NCBI RefSeq assembly: GCF_025148445.1
Contig: NZ_CP102270.1
Span: 1,628,001-1,692,000, forward strand
Reading direction: 5' to 3'
Source of the DNA: Eshraghiella crossota
GTDB lineage: Bacteria; Bacillota; Clostridia; Lachnospirales; Lachnospiraceae
Length of the DNA: 64,000 nucleotides
In this document: positions 48,277-57,529 of the stretch, in pieces
How positions within the stretch are numbered: the stretch's first letter is position 1
How the letters are laid out: the number at the start of each line of letters is the position of its first letter
Position numbers and translations under genes: made by a program
The notes under the pieces: model-generated
Told to the model about the DNA's origin: nothing
Databases searched by the model: none
Seen by the model: the letters and a program-made list of their open reading frames with translations, nothing else

Positions 48277-49011
48277 TTATTGCTTATCTTCCATTAAAAT
48301 TACATATTTACTGTCCCTTGAATACTCTCTCATATCAAGAGTACCGCTTTTATCTCCAAATTTTGGAATCATACAGCTTAGTTCATAGATTTTTTCACTT
48401 AACATAACGCTGTCATTGCCAAGAAGGACTTTTATGTTCCCTATTTTAACTGAAAGCTGAAGCTCATCATCCACATCAATTTCATCAATATCGATATTAT
48501 ACTTGTCAAGATATTGTTTTAAATCCATTATAGCCCCGAACACTTCCGGAACATTAACATCCAGTTTCTCATTAAGAACTATATGATTATAAGTGAGTCC
48601 CTTGACTTCAGGTATTCCATCAAGAAGTTCGTATGAGCTTTCCACCACCGTACCGTCTTTGTCGAAGTACATGTATGAACCATAGTAATATACATACCCT
48701 ATTATGCTTTTTTCGTAAACCGTTATATTAATGGTAGAAGGCCACTTAATATCTATTACTGTTTTGGCAATAAAGGGAATTTCCGGCTTTGGGGCTTTCT
48801 TATCCGTGTATTTAAACAAAATCATATTTTTGTCATTACGGTCCTTGAAAATATAATTATAAAGTTCTTCGTATGTATACTTATCGCTTCCTGAAATATT
48901 AATTTCTTTTATACGGAAATATTTTTTCCCGTAAAAGAAAATTCCTGCTGCAAAAGCTAAAAGGATTATTATGGGAATCCACCATTTTTTTCTCTTTCTA
49001 CGTTTTCTCAT
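48277..49011 (-). CDS. ftsQ: cell division protein FtsQ/DivIB
   Basis: A 244-residue single-span divisome protein: basic cytoplasmic start (MRKRRKRKKWW), one membrane helix (IPIIILLAFAAGIFFYG), and the POTRA domain FRIKEINISGSDKYTYEELY, followed by a beta domain with FDKDGTVVESSYEL. It stabilises FtsL and FtsI at the septum. The start ATG 49011 is one base after the ftsW stop; an upstream GTG overlaps it. Low sequence conservation is usual for this family; the position between ftsW and ftsZ strengthens the call. Confidence 0.88.
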   Translation of the reverse strand: MRKRRKRKKWWIPIIILLAFAAGIFFYGKKYFRIKEINISGSDKYTYEELYNYIFKDRNDKNMILFKYTDKKAPKPEIPFIAKTVIDIKWPSTINITVYEKSIIGYVYYYGSYMYFDKDGTVVESSYELLDGIPEVKGLTYNHIVLNEKLDVNVPEVFGAIMDLKQYLDKYNIDIDEIDVDDELQLSVKIGNIKVLLGNDSVMLSEKIYELSCMIPKFGDKSGTLDMREYSRDSKYVILMEDKQ

Positions 49012-49012
49012 A

Positions 49013-50188
49013 TCATTCACCACGTCTGTTATTGGTTGTATATACAGGAACTCTTATCTGTCTTGAGACATTTAATACAATTCCTATCTCCACAAGCAGA
49101 AAACATACGGAAGTTCCTCCGTAACTTATAAAAGGCAAGGAAATACCGGTATTCGGTATCGTATTAGTTACAACCGCTATATTAAGAATTACCTGGATGC
49201 CTATATGTGCAAGCACGCCTACTACAAGCAATGAGCCAAACAGATCCGGTGCATTATTGGCAACCACCATAAAACGATATATAAGAAGTATAAAAAGTAT
49301 TATGATACAGATTGCGCCGAATAATCCAAGTTCTTCACATACAATGGAAAAAATCATATCATTATGGGCTTCCGGAATAAATCCAAGCTTCTGGATACTG
49401 TTGCCAAGTCCTTTTCCGAAGAAACCACCTGAACCGATGGCATACATAGCCTGTATTGTCTGGTAACCCGTCTCTGATGCAAAATGCTCAGGGTCACGCC
49501 ATGCAAAAAGTCTCTTAAAACGGAAATTAGAATCAGATGTGGGATCAAGGTTGTTAAACACATATACAAGAAGTGCTGTCACAGCCACAATTCCGATTAC
49601 ACTTACAATGTATATCCACCTCGGTCTCGGATTAGATACAATAAGCATAATATAGGCAATTCCAACCACGATTATTGCAGAGCTCAGGTTGTTGGTTATA
49701 ACAAACAACAGTAATGCCGGTATCAGTGCTATTATCAGGAAAAAAATATTCTGTCTCATTTTTGCCATGTATTTACCGCTGAAAGACGCAAATGCCGCAA
49801 GTATAATTATGGTTCCCAATTTGACCGCTTCTGCCGGCTGGAAAGATAACGGACCTATTTTAACCCATCTTGTCGCACCTTTTACATCTAGGCCAAGACC
49901 TGTTTTTACAAGGAAAACGGTCAAAATCGTAATCACATAAACAGGGACGGCAAATCTGTATATCTTCTGATATGGTACAAATGACATAATCATCATGGCT
50001 GCAAGTCCAAGAAGTGTTGCCATAAGCTGCTTCTTAAAATAAAATGCAGAATCTCCATATGTAGCTGCTGCACTGTACGAACTCGTACTGTAAATCATTA
50101 CAAGTCCGAAAGCCAGAAGCACAAATACAATTATCAAGGTACTGTAGTCAAAAAACTGTCCTTTTTTGGTCAATTCAGGCTTTTTCAT
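49013..50188 (-). CDS. ftsW: peptidoglycan polymerase FtsW (SEDS family)
   Basis: A 391-residue SEDS glycosyltransferase that polymerises lipid II at the septum with its class B PBP partner. About ten membrane helices; conserved VMIYSTSSYSA, GATRWVKIGPLSFQPAEAVK, ITNNLSSAIIV, GSGGFFGKGLGNSIQKLGFI, PEAHNDMIFSIVCEELGL and the late PNTGISLPFISYGGTS motif. It lies 20 bp after murD and its stop touches ftsQ. SpoVE and RodA are paralogues; the neighbours make FtsW the best name. Confidence 0.93.
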   Translation of the reverse strand: MKKPELTKKGQFFDYSTLIIVFVLLAFGLVMIYSTSSYSAAATYGDSAFYFKKQLMATLLGLAAMMIMSFVPYQKIYRFAVPVYVITILTVFLVKTGLGLDVKGATRWVKIGPLSFQPAEAVKLGTIIILAAFASFSGKYMAKMRQNIFFLIIALIPALLLFVITNNLSSAIIVVGIAYIMLIVSNPRPRWIYIVSVIGIVAVTALLVYVFNNLDPTSDSNFRFKRLFAWRDPEHFASETGYQTIQAMYAIGSGGFFGKGLGNSIQKLGFIPEAHNDMIFSIVCEELGLFGAICIIILFILLIYRFMVVANNAPDLFGSLLVVGVLAHIGIQVILNIAVVTNTIPNTGISLPFISYGGTSVCFLLVEIGIVLNVSRQIRVPVYTTNNRRGE

Positions 50189-50208
50189 AAGTCCATCTCC
50201 CCATAATT

Positions 50209-51570
50209 TTATAAACTGTTGACATATTCTTTAAAGAGTTTTCCTCTTTCTTCATAATTTTTAAACATACCCCAGCTTGCACAGGCAGGTGAGAGCAATA
50301 CTACATCTCCCGATACTGCATTTTCTGCACATATCTTTACCGCTTTTTCAAGGCTGTCTGTTTTTATAATATTGGTAAAACCGTGTCTGACAGCGGTTTC
50401 TTCTATCTTGTCTGCCGTCTGTCCAAGCAATACCATTAATTTTACTTTATTATCAAATGCTTCAATAAATTCATCAAATTCCGAATGTTTGTCATATCCT
50501 CCGGCTATAAGTATTGTCGGTCTTGACATTGCTTCAAGTGCTTTAATTGATGAGTCAGGGTTAGTTCCTTTTGAATCATTATAATATCTTACGCCGTTTT
50601 TGTCTCTTACATATTCAATTCTGTGTTCAACACCCATAAAATCTTTAATAACATTTATGATAATATTAAGAGGTACTCCTGCTTCTATTGTCATTGCAAT
50701 AGCCGCCATTACATTTTCATAATTATGGTTGCCGAAAAGATGCATATCATCTACCGACATCACTTCATAATCATTTTTACCGTCAAAATATCTTATAATT
50801 CTGCCGTCAAGATATGCTCCTTTGGAAGGTTTTTCTTTTCTTGAAAAATATACAGGGTTCTTTATTGTTTTACCAAATTCCCTGAGTACCTTATCATCAT
50901 AATTAAGAACGCAGTAATCATCCTCCCTGACTTTCCACTGGTTCTTTGTAATTGATTCTTTCACCGCTGCATAATTTTCCATTGTATAGTGTCTGTTAAG
51001 GTGATCCGGCGTTATATTAAGAATTGCACTTCCTCTAGGTGCGAATTCCCTGATTGTCTCAAGCTGGAAGCTGCTGATTTCCGCAACGGTATAGCTGTCC
51101 TTAGTTGTCTTAAGAACTTCACTTGTATACGAGTTGCCTATATTTCCTACAACAAATGTCTGATTGTTATATTTTTTCATTATCTCACCTACAAGTGTTG
51201 TGGTAGTGGTCTTTCCGTTAGTTCCGGTAATTGCAAAAACAGTTCCCTTCTCAAAGTTATAAGCAAGTTCTATTTCTCCCCATACCGGAACATTTTCTTT
51301 TTCAAATAATTTAACAATATCACTATCTATAGGAACTCCGGGGCTTATTACAAGTAAATCTGTCTCTTTGACAACTTCGTCAGGCATCTCACCGATTATA
51401 AGTCTTAAATCACAATCATCAGGAATCTTTTTAAGGATTTCGTCCCTGTCTGCTTTATCATTGCCGTCATATAAAGTTATATCGGCAGAAGTCTCTGAAA
51501 GAAGCTTTACCGCTCCCATCCCGCTTACTCCTGTTCCTACTACAACTACTTTCTTATCTGTTAAATCCAT
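50209..51570 (-). CDS. murD: UDP-N-acetylmuramoyl-L-alanine-D-glutamate ligase
   Basis: MurD adds D-glutamate to UDP-MurNAc-L-Ala in the cytoplasm. 453 residues with an N-terminal Rossmann domain (KKVVVVGTGVSGMGAVKLLS), the ATP-binding P-loop ITGTNGKTTTTTLVGEI, ILNITPDHLNRH, GVEHRIEYVRDKNGVRYYND, SKGTNPDSS and C-terminal LLSPACASWGMF. It follows the PBP gene by one codon gap (AAAGGACAG gives the ribosome site). In most Firmicutes mraY precedes murD; here it does not. Confidence 0.96.
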   Translation of the reverse strand: MDLTDKKVVVVGTGVSGMGAVKLLSETSADITLYDGNDKADRDEILKKIPDDCDLRLIIGEMPDEVVKETDLLVISPGVPIDSDIVKLFEKENVPVWGEIELAYNFEKGTVFAITGTNGKTTTTTLVGEIMKKYNNQTFVVGNIGNSYTSEVLKTTKDSYTVAEISSFQLETIREFAPRGSAILNITPDHLNRHYTMENYAAVKESITKNQWKVREDDYCVLNYDDKVLREFGKTIKNPVYFSRKEKPSKGAYLDGRIIRYFDGKNDYEVMSVDDMHLFGNHNYENVMAAIAMTIEAGVPLNIIINVIKDFMGVEHRIEYVRDKNGVRYYNDSKGTNPDSSIKALEAMSRPTILIAGGYDKHSEFDEFIEAFDNKVKLMVLLGQTADKIEETAVRHGFTNIIKTDSLEKAVKICAENAVSGDVVLLSPACASWGMFKNYEERGKLFKEYVNSL

Positions 51571-51571
51571 C

Positions 51572-53263
51572 TTACATCTGTCCTTTCTCTATTCCAAGGT
51601 ATGGAAGTATATTCTCAAATAATGATTTTACCACCGGTGCGGCAATTACGCCACCATAATGCATTCCCACAGGTTCGTCTATAATGCACATTGCTATTAC
51701 CTGAGGATTCTCTGCCGGTGCGATTCCTATAAAGCTGGCAATGTATTTACCGTTGCCTCGCGGAAGTTTTTCGGAGGTTGCCGTCTTGCCCGCAATCGAA
51801 TATCCTTCGATTCTGCAGTTAAGCCCGCCTCCAAGCTCAACAACATTCTTTAAGAGTCCACGCATTGTTTCGGTGGTTGACTGTTTTATTATAGTACCGC
51901 TTTCCTCATATTCCAATACCGAAATATTACCTTCCGTATCTATTTTTTTTACTCCGAAGTGGGGTGTAACAAGTTTACCGCCATTAACCACTGCGCTTAC
52001 CGCTCTTAACAGCTGCAGCGGAGTAATCTGGAATGACTGTCCAAAAGACATTATTGCAAGGTCAAGCTCTTTAATATTCTCTGTCTTGTGTATGATGGAG
52101 CCTGCCTCTCCCGGAAGGTCCACACCGGTTTTACTGTATAAACCAAGACTTTCCATGTATTTTACCATATTATCTTTTCCTGTCATAAGTCCCCAGGTGA
52201 TAAATGCAGGGTTACAGGAATTCTGAAGACTTTGCGCAAATGTCTGCGCACCATGTCCTCTTGCGTTGGCACATCTTACAAAGCGGTCCGCCACATGAAT
52301 CCTGCCGCTGCAGGAATAATGATTATTAAGTGTAACGCTTCCGCTGTCAAGTGCAGCAGTTGCAGTTATAACTTTAAATGTAGAACCCGGTTCGTAAGTA
52401 TCATTAATAATGGTATTTCGCCATATCCGGTTCATCTCTTCCATTGTCCCATCGGTAAATGGGTCATTAAGATTATATTCGGGATAATTTACCATTGCTA
52501 ACATTTCACCATTATCAGGGTCCATGACAATTATGCTGACCGACTTTGCCTGATTGGAATAATATGCAGTTCTTGCAAGCTGGGTAGCATAAGACTGGAT
52601 GCTATAATCTATACTTATATATAAATCATCACCTGCAACAGGCTCAACTCTTTTTACTTCTTTTTCTTCTATTTCTACACCAGACGCATCAGTCAACGTA
52701 AGTATCTGTCCGTTTGTTCCCTTCAGAACATCATCATATTCTATCTCCAATCCCAGTATTCCCTGATTATCAGCTCCGGTAAAACCGAGGATTTTTGAGG
52801 CGAGCTCTGAATAAGGGTAAATTCTTTTGCTGTCCTCATCAACCTTAACACCTGCAAGTTCATAGCTTCTTATGGCATCTCCTGTTTCTTTTGGCACATT
52901 TGATTTAATCTTTTCCATGGATGAAAATTTTTCTACATATTTTCTTACCTTTTCCTCATCCATATCAAGTTCTTCCGAAAGAATACTTATTACTCTTTCA
53001 GGGTCTTTTATCTGCGAATGGATAACCGACACGGTACATACTGTTTCGTTAGTGGCAAGCACCGTTCCGTCAGAACTGATTATCCTTCCCCGCCCTGCTT
53101 TTATTGTTCTTTCTCTTTCATGAAGTTCAGTTGCTTTTACCGTAAGCTCTTCACCTCTGAATACAACAACATACGTCATTCTCCCTATCAGTCCCGACAT
53201 CATAAGGAAAACGGCGTATGCGATAAATTTAATTTTTGTTCTATGTTTTTTTAATACTTTCAT
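51572..53263 (-). CDS. class B penicillin-binding protein (SpoVD/FtsI-like), second copy
   Basis: A 563-residue transpeptidase with an N-terminal membrane anchor (residues 13-33), dimerisation domain starting RTIKAGRGRIISSDGTVLAT, and transpeptidase motifs YEPGSTFKVI (SxxK) and QNSCNPAF (SxN). The third motif reads AGKTATSEK: KTA in place of the usual KTG, an uncommon change in the active-site strand. No PASTA domain. It is one of two tandem class B PBPs; one may serve division and the other sporulation or elongation. Its start lies 47 bp after the other PBP's stop. Confidence 0.9.
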   Translation of the reverse strand: MKVLKKHRTKIKFIAYAVFLMMSGLIGRMTYVVVFRGEELTVKATELHERERTIKAGRGRIISSDGTVLATNETVCTVSVIHSQIKDPERVISILSEELDMDEEKVRKYVEKFSSMEKIKSNVPKETGDAIRSYELAGVKVDEDSKRIYPYSELASKILGFTGADNQGILGLEIEYDDVLKGTNGQILTLTDASGVEIEEKEVKRVEPVAGDDLYISIDYSIQSYATQLARTAYYSNQAKSVSIIVMDPDNGEMLAMVNYPEYNLNDPFTDGTMEEMNRIWRNTIINDTYEPGSTFKVITATAALDSGSVTLNNHYSCSGRIHVADRFVRCANARGHGAQTFAQSLQNSCNPAFITWGLMTGKDNMVKYMESLGLYSKTGVDLPGEAGSIIHKTENIKELDLAIMSFGQSFQITPLQLLRAVSAVVNGGKLVTPHFGVKKIDTEGNISVLEYEESGTIIKQSTTETMRGLLKNVVELGGGLNCRIEGYSIAGKTATSEKLPRGNGKYIASFIGIAPAENPQVIAMCIIDEPVGMHYGGVIAAPVVKSLFENILPYLGIEKGQM

Positions 53264-53310
53264 AATATTATTTTATTATGGAAGTTTTAACTTTATGCAC
53301 CATAATGTGC

Positions 53311-55374
53311 CTAGCCGGGAGTACTTTCCTCAGGCGGCGATCCATCCACACCATCCGGTGTGCTTTTCTCAGGCGGCGATTCATTCTCATCAGGTTTCTC
53401 ATTTTCTGATGATTTTTCTTCCTGTCCGTCCTCTTTTGATGCGGACTCTTCCTCATCAGGAAGATTAGCTCCTCCATCAGGCTTAACTTCATCCACATCA
53501 ACAGATGATGGTCTTTTTACTACAGGTTTTAGAGTCTTGGCATCAATATATACATCTCTTTCGTAATCAGGATTATCTGCAGGTATTCCAAGATAAGGAA
53601 CAAGTTTATGCATTATATCTGCCGCAACCATCTGTGCCGACCATGATGTATCATACTCTTCACAATCAGGAGTATCAATTATTACATATACAAGTACCTC
53701 CGGGTCTTCTGCAGGAGCAAATCCCATAAAAGATACCACATAGCTTTTTTTATCTCTCGGTATTTTTTCAGCCGCACCGGTTTTTCCACCGATTGAATAT
53801 CCGTCCATATATACATAACCCGCTGTTCCGTAATCAACTACAGCTCTTAACATTGAACGCATAACCGCAGAGGTTTCTTCGGAAACTGTTTCTGTCACAA
53901 GTACAGGATTAATTGTTTCAACAAGTTCTCCCTGGCTGTCTCTTATTTCTTTGACAACATGAGGTTTGTAATACTTTCCTCCGTTAATTACAGATGAAAA
54001 AGCTGCCATCATCTGAATCATATTAACACTTAAATTTTGTCCAAATGAATTGGTTGCAAGGTCTACATCCATCATTCCGCTTTCTGATATAAGAAGTCCG
54101 GCTTCTTCAGAAGGTATATCAATATCTGTCTTTTGTCCGAATTTATATATATGAAGATATCTGTTAAACATATCTTTGCCTAACATTTCACCATATTGCA
54201 TAAGTGCGTCGTTACAGGACCTGCAAAGTGCCCAGGTAGGAGTAACATCTCCATGTCCCTCACCGCCGTTGCAAAGAATTTTCGTACTGTCATACACACC
54301 GTATCCGTCACATTTTACTACATCCGTAAGTTTTATAAGATTTTCTTCAATAAGTTCACTAACGGTAAAAGTTTTAAAAACCGAACCCGGTTCATATATT
54401 TTACTGACGGCATTGTTTTTCCATAATGAATAATAAGCTTCAACTCTTTTATCTTCTTCCATGGCATCAAGTTCTTCATCCGTATACATTGATGAAACAT
54501 CCCTTGGATTATTCAGGTCAAAAGTAGGATAATCCGCCATTCCGAGAACTTCCCCGTTTTTGGGATTCATAACAACTACTGTTGTTGACAATGAACCATA
54601 TTCATCATTAAAAGATTTAATTGAATTTTCTATTATATTCTGGATACTGTAATCAATCGTGGATACTATCGTATTTCCGTTTTCAGCGGATATAACCTGT
54701 GACTTATATGAGCTGTCATTTATATATCCGTATATTCTCCCGTCAGTTCCCGAAAGATATGAATTATATGACTGCTCAATTCCGATTTCCCCGCTTCCGC
54801 CGTTGCTTGCAAATCCTATAAGATCTGCCGCAAGTGACTTAAAAGGATATGTTCTTTTATATTCTTCTTCAAACCATACGCCTTTTATATTGTCAGATTC
54901 AGACATTGCTGTCTTAAATCCGCTAATCTCATCCTCTGTCAACTCTTCAAGAAATTTTTTGTAAGCATTTTTATTTTCTTTTTGTGCATTTTCATCAAGA
55001 AACTCATTTAACTTATCCATATCAAGGTTCGGAAAATATTCTGCTAATGCATCTACCGTTGACTGTCTGTATTTTCCGTCAGATGACAGCATAACTTTTG
55101 AATCTATTATGAGATTATATACTCTTGTGGAATACGCAAGAATGGTTCCGTTACGGTCTGTTATGTCGCCTCTTCTTGCCGCAATAGCCCTGCTGTCATA
55201 GCCATAGTTATTGTATACTGCCTTTGAATAGCTTTTTCCTTCATTCAGATTAAGCCTGATTAAAGCATACGAAAGTCCCAAAAGCACAATTCCCGCAAGC
55301 AGGAAAATAACTAAAAGCTTTTTTTTCATTTTATTTGTAAATTTCTTGCTTTTCGGTTCTTTTTTTACTGACAT
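53311..55374 (-). CDS. ftsI: class B penicillin-binding protein (FtsI/PBP2-like), first copy
   Basis: A 687-residue transpeptidase acting with FtsW at the septum. Basic start, membrane helix (19-40), RAIAARRGDITDRNGTILAY, then YEPGSVFKTF (SxxK), RSCNDALM (SxN) and GGKTGAAEK (KTG intact). After the transpeptidase domain comes a 70-residue acidic/proline tail with two copies of an SPPEKSTPDG-like unit. FtsL is 15 bp upstream, as usual for the FtsI gene. The tail is odd and probably lies outside the cell as a flexible extension. Confidence 0.92.
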   Translation of the reverse strand: MSVKKEPKSKKFTNKMKKKLLVIFLLAGIVLLGLSYALIRLNLNEGKSYSKAVYNNYGYDSRAIAARRGDITDRNGTILAYSTRVYNLIIDSKVMLSSDGKYRQSTVDALAEYFPNLDMDKLNEFLDENAQKENKNAYKKFLEELTEDEISGFKTAMSESDNIKGVWFEEEYKRTYPFKSLAADLIGFASNGGSGEIGIEQSYNSYLSGTDGRIYGYINDSSYKSQVISAENGNTIVSTIDYSIQNIIENSIKSFNDEYGSLSTTVVVMNPKNGEVLGMADYPTFDLNNPRDVSSMYTDEELDAMEEDKRVEAYYSLWKNNAVSKIYEPGSVFKTFTVSELIEENLIKLTDVVKCDGYGVYDSTKILCNGGEGHGDVTPTWALCRSCNDALMQYGEMLGKDMFNRYLHIYKFGQKTDIDIPSEEAGLLISESGMMDVDLATNSFGQNLSVNMIQMMAAFSSVINGGKYYKPHVVKEIRDSQGELVETINPVLVTETVSEETSAVMRSMLRAVVDYGTAGYVYMDGYSIGGKTGAAEKIPRDKKSYVVSFMGFAPAEDPEVLVYVIIDTPDCEEYDTSWSAQMVAADIMHKLVPYLGIPADNPDYERDVYIDAKTLKPVVKRPSSVDVDEVKPDGGANLPDEEESASKEDGQEEKSSENEKPDENESPPEKSTPDGVDGSPPEESTPG

Positions 55375-55389
55375 TGCTGCTCCTTAGCA

Positions 55390-55869
55390 CTATTCTCCTT
55401 TGGTAATATCTTTGTATTGAATAACATATTCGCTTTCACCGCTTTTATATTCTACAATCTGATTCTTACCCGCATGCACCATACCAAGTTCCTCAGTTGC
55501 TGTCTTATATATATAGTCAAAATCTATAGATGTGTCTATAGTAAGTTTCTTTAAATCGTTGGCTTCCTTTGCCTTTGAAAGCTGTTCGCTTAAAGTCTTT
55601 ATTTTGTTATTGTTGGCTGTATTTCTGTTATATTCTTTAATAAAACCAACACTGGCAGCCATCGTCACTGCTACTGCAACAGCAATAAATAATGTATAGA
55701 GTCTGCCGAATCTGACTGCTCTTTCCCTGTTTGCTTCGGCATATCTGTCCACCTGTCTTTTTCTTATCTGTTCTTTGGTAAGAGGTGCCGTTCTTCTTGG
55801 ATTTCTTACCGGTTCATCTATAATTCTTGCCGGCGCTGCGCTGCCGTTTATATAAAAATTTCTGTTCAT
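55390..55869 (-). CDS. ftsL: cell division protein FtsL
   Basis: A 159-residue bitopic protein: long basic N-terminus with many Arg (NPRRTAPLTKEQIRKRQVDR), one membrane helix (LYTLFIAVAVAVTMAASVGF), then a heptad-like segment NNKIKTLSEQLSKAKEANDL of the septum-forming type. Little sequence is conserved in FtsL; location between rsmH and the PBP gene decides. It holds the FtsI-FtsW complex at the septum. The stop of rsmH is three bases away. Confidence 0.82.
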   Translation of the reverse strand: MNRNFYINGSAAPARIIDEPVRNPRRTAPLTKEQIRKRQVDRYAEANRERAVRFGRLYTLFIAVAVAVTMAASVGFIKEYNRNTANNNKIKTLSEQLSKAKEANDLKKLTIDTSIDFDYIYKTATEELGMVHAGKNQIVEYKSGESEYVIQYKDITKGE

Positions 55870-55871
55870 AA

Positions 55872-56813
55872 CTAAATAACCCTTTCAAATACCCTTAATT
55901 TTGAGCTTTTGGCTCTTTTATTAATTTCAATTTCTTCATCCGTTGGAACAATCGGTTTTCTTGTGATTATTACTCCTTTAGGTCTGTTGCCGCATACGCA
56001 CACCGGAAAATCCGGAGGGCATGTACATGTATTAACATTGTCCCTGAATTTATTCTTAACAATTCTGTCCTCAAGGGAATGAAATGTAATAATACATAAC
56101 CTTCCTTTATCATTCAGCAGATCAATCATAGTATCTATGGATTCTTCCAGAACATAAAGTTCCCTGTTCACTTCTATTCTTATTGCCTGAAATGTCTTTT
56201 TCGCCGGATGTCCTCCGTTAACCCTGAATTTCATCGGTATCGCCGCCTTGATTATTTCGGTAAGGCGTCCTGTTGTGGTAATTCTTGATTTGTTTCTTTC
56301 TATACATATGTGTTTGGCAATATTTTTTGCAAACTGTTCTTCGCCGTAGTCCCTTATAACCCTGAAAAGTTCCATTTCGCTGTAATCATTCACAACGTCT
56401 TGTGCTGTTATGCCTGACTGCCTGTCCATTCTCATATCAAGAGGTGCATCCTCTTCTTTATATGTAAATCCACGTTCAGCATTATCAAGCTGGTAAGAAG
56501 AGACCCCGATATCCAAAAGAATACCATCAACTTTATCTATGCCAAGTGAGACAAGTACATTCTTAATGTTACTGTAATTATCCTTAACAATTGTCACCCT
56601 GTCCTTAAATGGCTCAAGTCTTGTGGTGGCGGCACGTATCGCATCCTCATCCTGGTCAATGCCGATTAGACGTCCTTTTTTTGAAAGTCTCTCGCATATA
56701 TGGTAAGAATGACCTGCTCCCCCGAGGGTTCCGTCAACATAAATCCCATCGGGCTTAATATTAAGATTTTCTATACACTCGTTCAAAAGAACTGATTTAT
56801 GTGAAAATTCCAT
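55872..56813 (-). CDS. rsmH: 16S rRNA (cytosine(1402)-N(4))-methyltransferase
   Basis: RsmH (MraW) methylates N4 of C1402 in the ribosomal P site. 313 residues; [16 protein letters not shown], the SAM site [50 protein letters not shown], the long [20 protein letters not shown] and [16 protein letters not shown] are diagnostic. It lies 25 bp downstream of mraZ and begins the division operon proper. [14 protein letters not shown] cysteine cluster near the C-terminus is typical of the clostridial subgroup. Confidence 0.96.
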   Translation of the reverse strand: MEFSHKSVLLNECIENLNIKPDGIYVDGTLGGAGHSYHICERLSKKGRLIGIDQDEDAIRAATTRLEPFKDRVTIVKDNYSNIKNVLVSLGIDKVDGILLDIGVSSYQLDNAERGFTYKEEDAPLDMRMDRQSGITAQDVVNDYSEMELFRVIRDYGEEQFAKNIAKHICIERNKSRITTTGRLTEIIKAAIPMKFRVNGGHPAKKTFQAIRIEVNRELYVLEESIDTMIDLLNDKGRLCIITFHSLEDRIVKNKFRDNVNTCTCPPDFPVCVCGNRPKGVIITRKPIVPTDEEIEINKRAKSSKLRVFERVI

Positions 56814-56838
56814 TGTGACCCCCTTCTAAAGTGTCCGC

Positions 56839-57276
56839 TTAAAGCGAAACGCCAAGTGCGTCAAGGTTAGCAGCTATTTCATCCATATTGCTGTCGCATT
56901 CATCGGTAAGATTGTTCCACTTATCCTTACTCCAGAACTCAATACGTTTTGCTACGCCTATTATTACTACGTCCTTATCAAGTCCTGCAAAATCCCTTAA
57001 TACGCCGGGTATAAGAGCTCTTCCCTGTTTATCAATTTCACAGTCGGCTGCCCCTGCGGTAAAGAATCTTACAAGTTTTCTTGATTCCATGTTGCTTGTG
57101 GAAAGTGATGAGAGCTTGTTCTCAAATTCCTGCCAGCTGTCATTCGGAAATCCGAATAAACATCCGTCAAGACCTTTTGTAACAACAAAAGATTCTCCTA
57201 ACTGTTCCCTGAACTTAGCCGGTACGATAACACGTCCTTTACTGTCAATTGAGTGATTATATTCACCTTTGAACAT
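56839..57276 (-). CDS. mraZ: transcriptional regulator MraZ
   Basis: MraZ is a 145-residue AbrB-fold DNA-binding protein that represses its own division operon. Two SpoVT-AbrB-like repeats: YNHSIDSKGRVIVPAKFREQ and CEIDKQGRALIPGVLRDFAG; the first motif is the DxKGRxxxP signature. First gene of the cluster; its promoter carries repeats of the MraZ-box type. AAAGGGG is the ribosome site. Confidence 0.96.
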   Translation of the reverse strand: MFKGEYNHSIDSKGRVIVPAKFREQLGESFVVTKGLDGCLFGFPNDSWQEFENKLSSLSTSNMESRKLVRFFTAGAADCEIDKQGRALIPGVLRDFAGLDKDVVIIGVAKRIEFWSKDKWNNLTDECDSNMDEIAANLDALGVSL

Positions 57277-57326
57277 GTTATCACCCCTTTCCGTCCGGTA
57301 TTTTTCAAAGGATTAATTCTGCAAAT

Positions 57327-57364
57327 CTACCACTTTCTAACACATAGTAACTACTTTCTACCAC
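57327..57364 (-). promoter_or_regulatory. MraZ-box-like operator repeats
   Basis: On the minus strand GTGGTAGA (57357-57364), GTGTTAGA (57337-57344) and GTGGTAGA (57327-57334) follow one another, with a degenerate GTAGTTAC in the gap, on a ten-bp register. Two are preceded by AAA, giving AAAGTGG or AAAGTAG blocks as in MraZ sites of Mollicutes. They lie between the -10 box and the mraZ gene, fitting autorepression. Confidence 0.7.
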
Positions 57365-57374
57365 GTTTTAGTCT

Positions 57375-57403
57375 ATATTATTACTTTTGAGGGATTTTTT
57401 CAA
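57375..57403 (-). promoter_or_regulatory. promoter of the mraZ operon
   Basis: TTGAAA (57398-57403) and TAATAT (57375-57380) on the minus strand are 17 bp apart; the MraZ-box-like repeats start about ten bases downstream. Confidence 0.72.
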
Positions 57404-57459
57404 GTATTTTTGCCTAAAAAACCGGTTTTTTTTGAGTGGTAGAATATGGTATTTTTACC

Positions 57460-57510
57460 CAAAAAAATACCGTAACGATATGTATACAACATATACGCTA
57501 CGGTATTTTG
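57460..57510 (-). terminator. terminator of lgt
   Basis: ATACCGTA and TACGGTAT close a long stem (57467-57506) with a few mismatches; on the minus strand a seven-T run follows. It isolates mraZ from lgt transcription. Confidence 0.85.
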
Positions 57511-57529
57511 CTAACTACAATATATTGAT

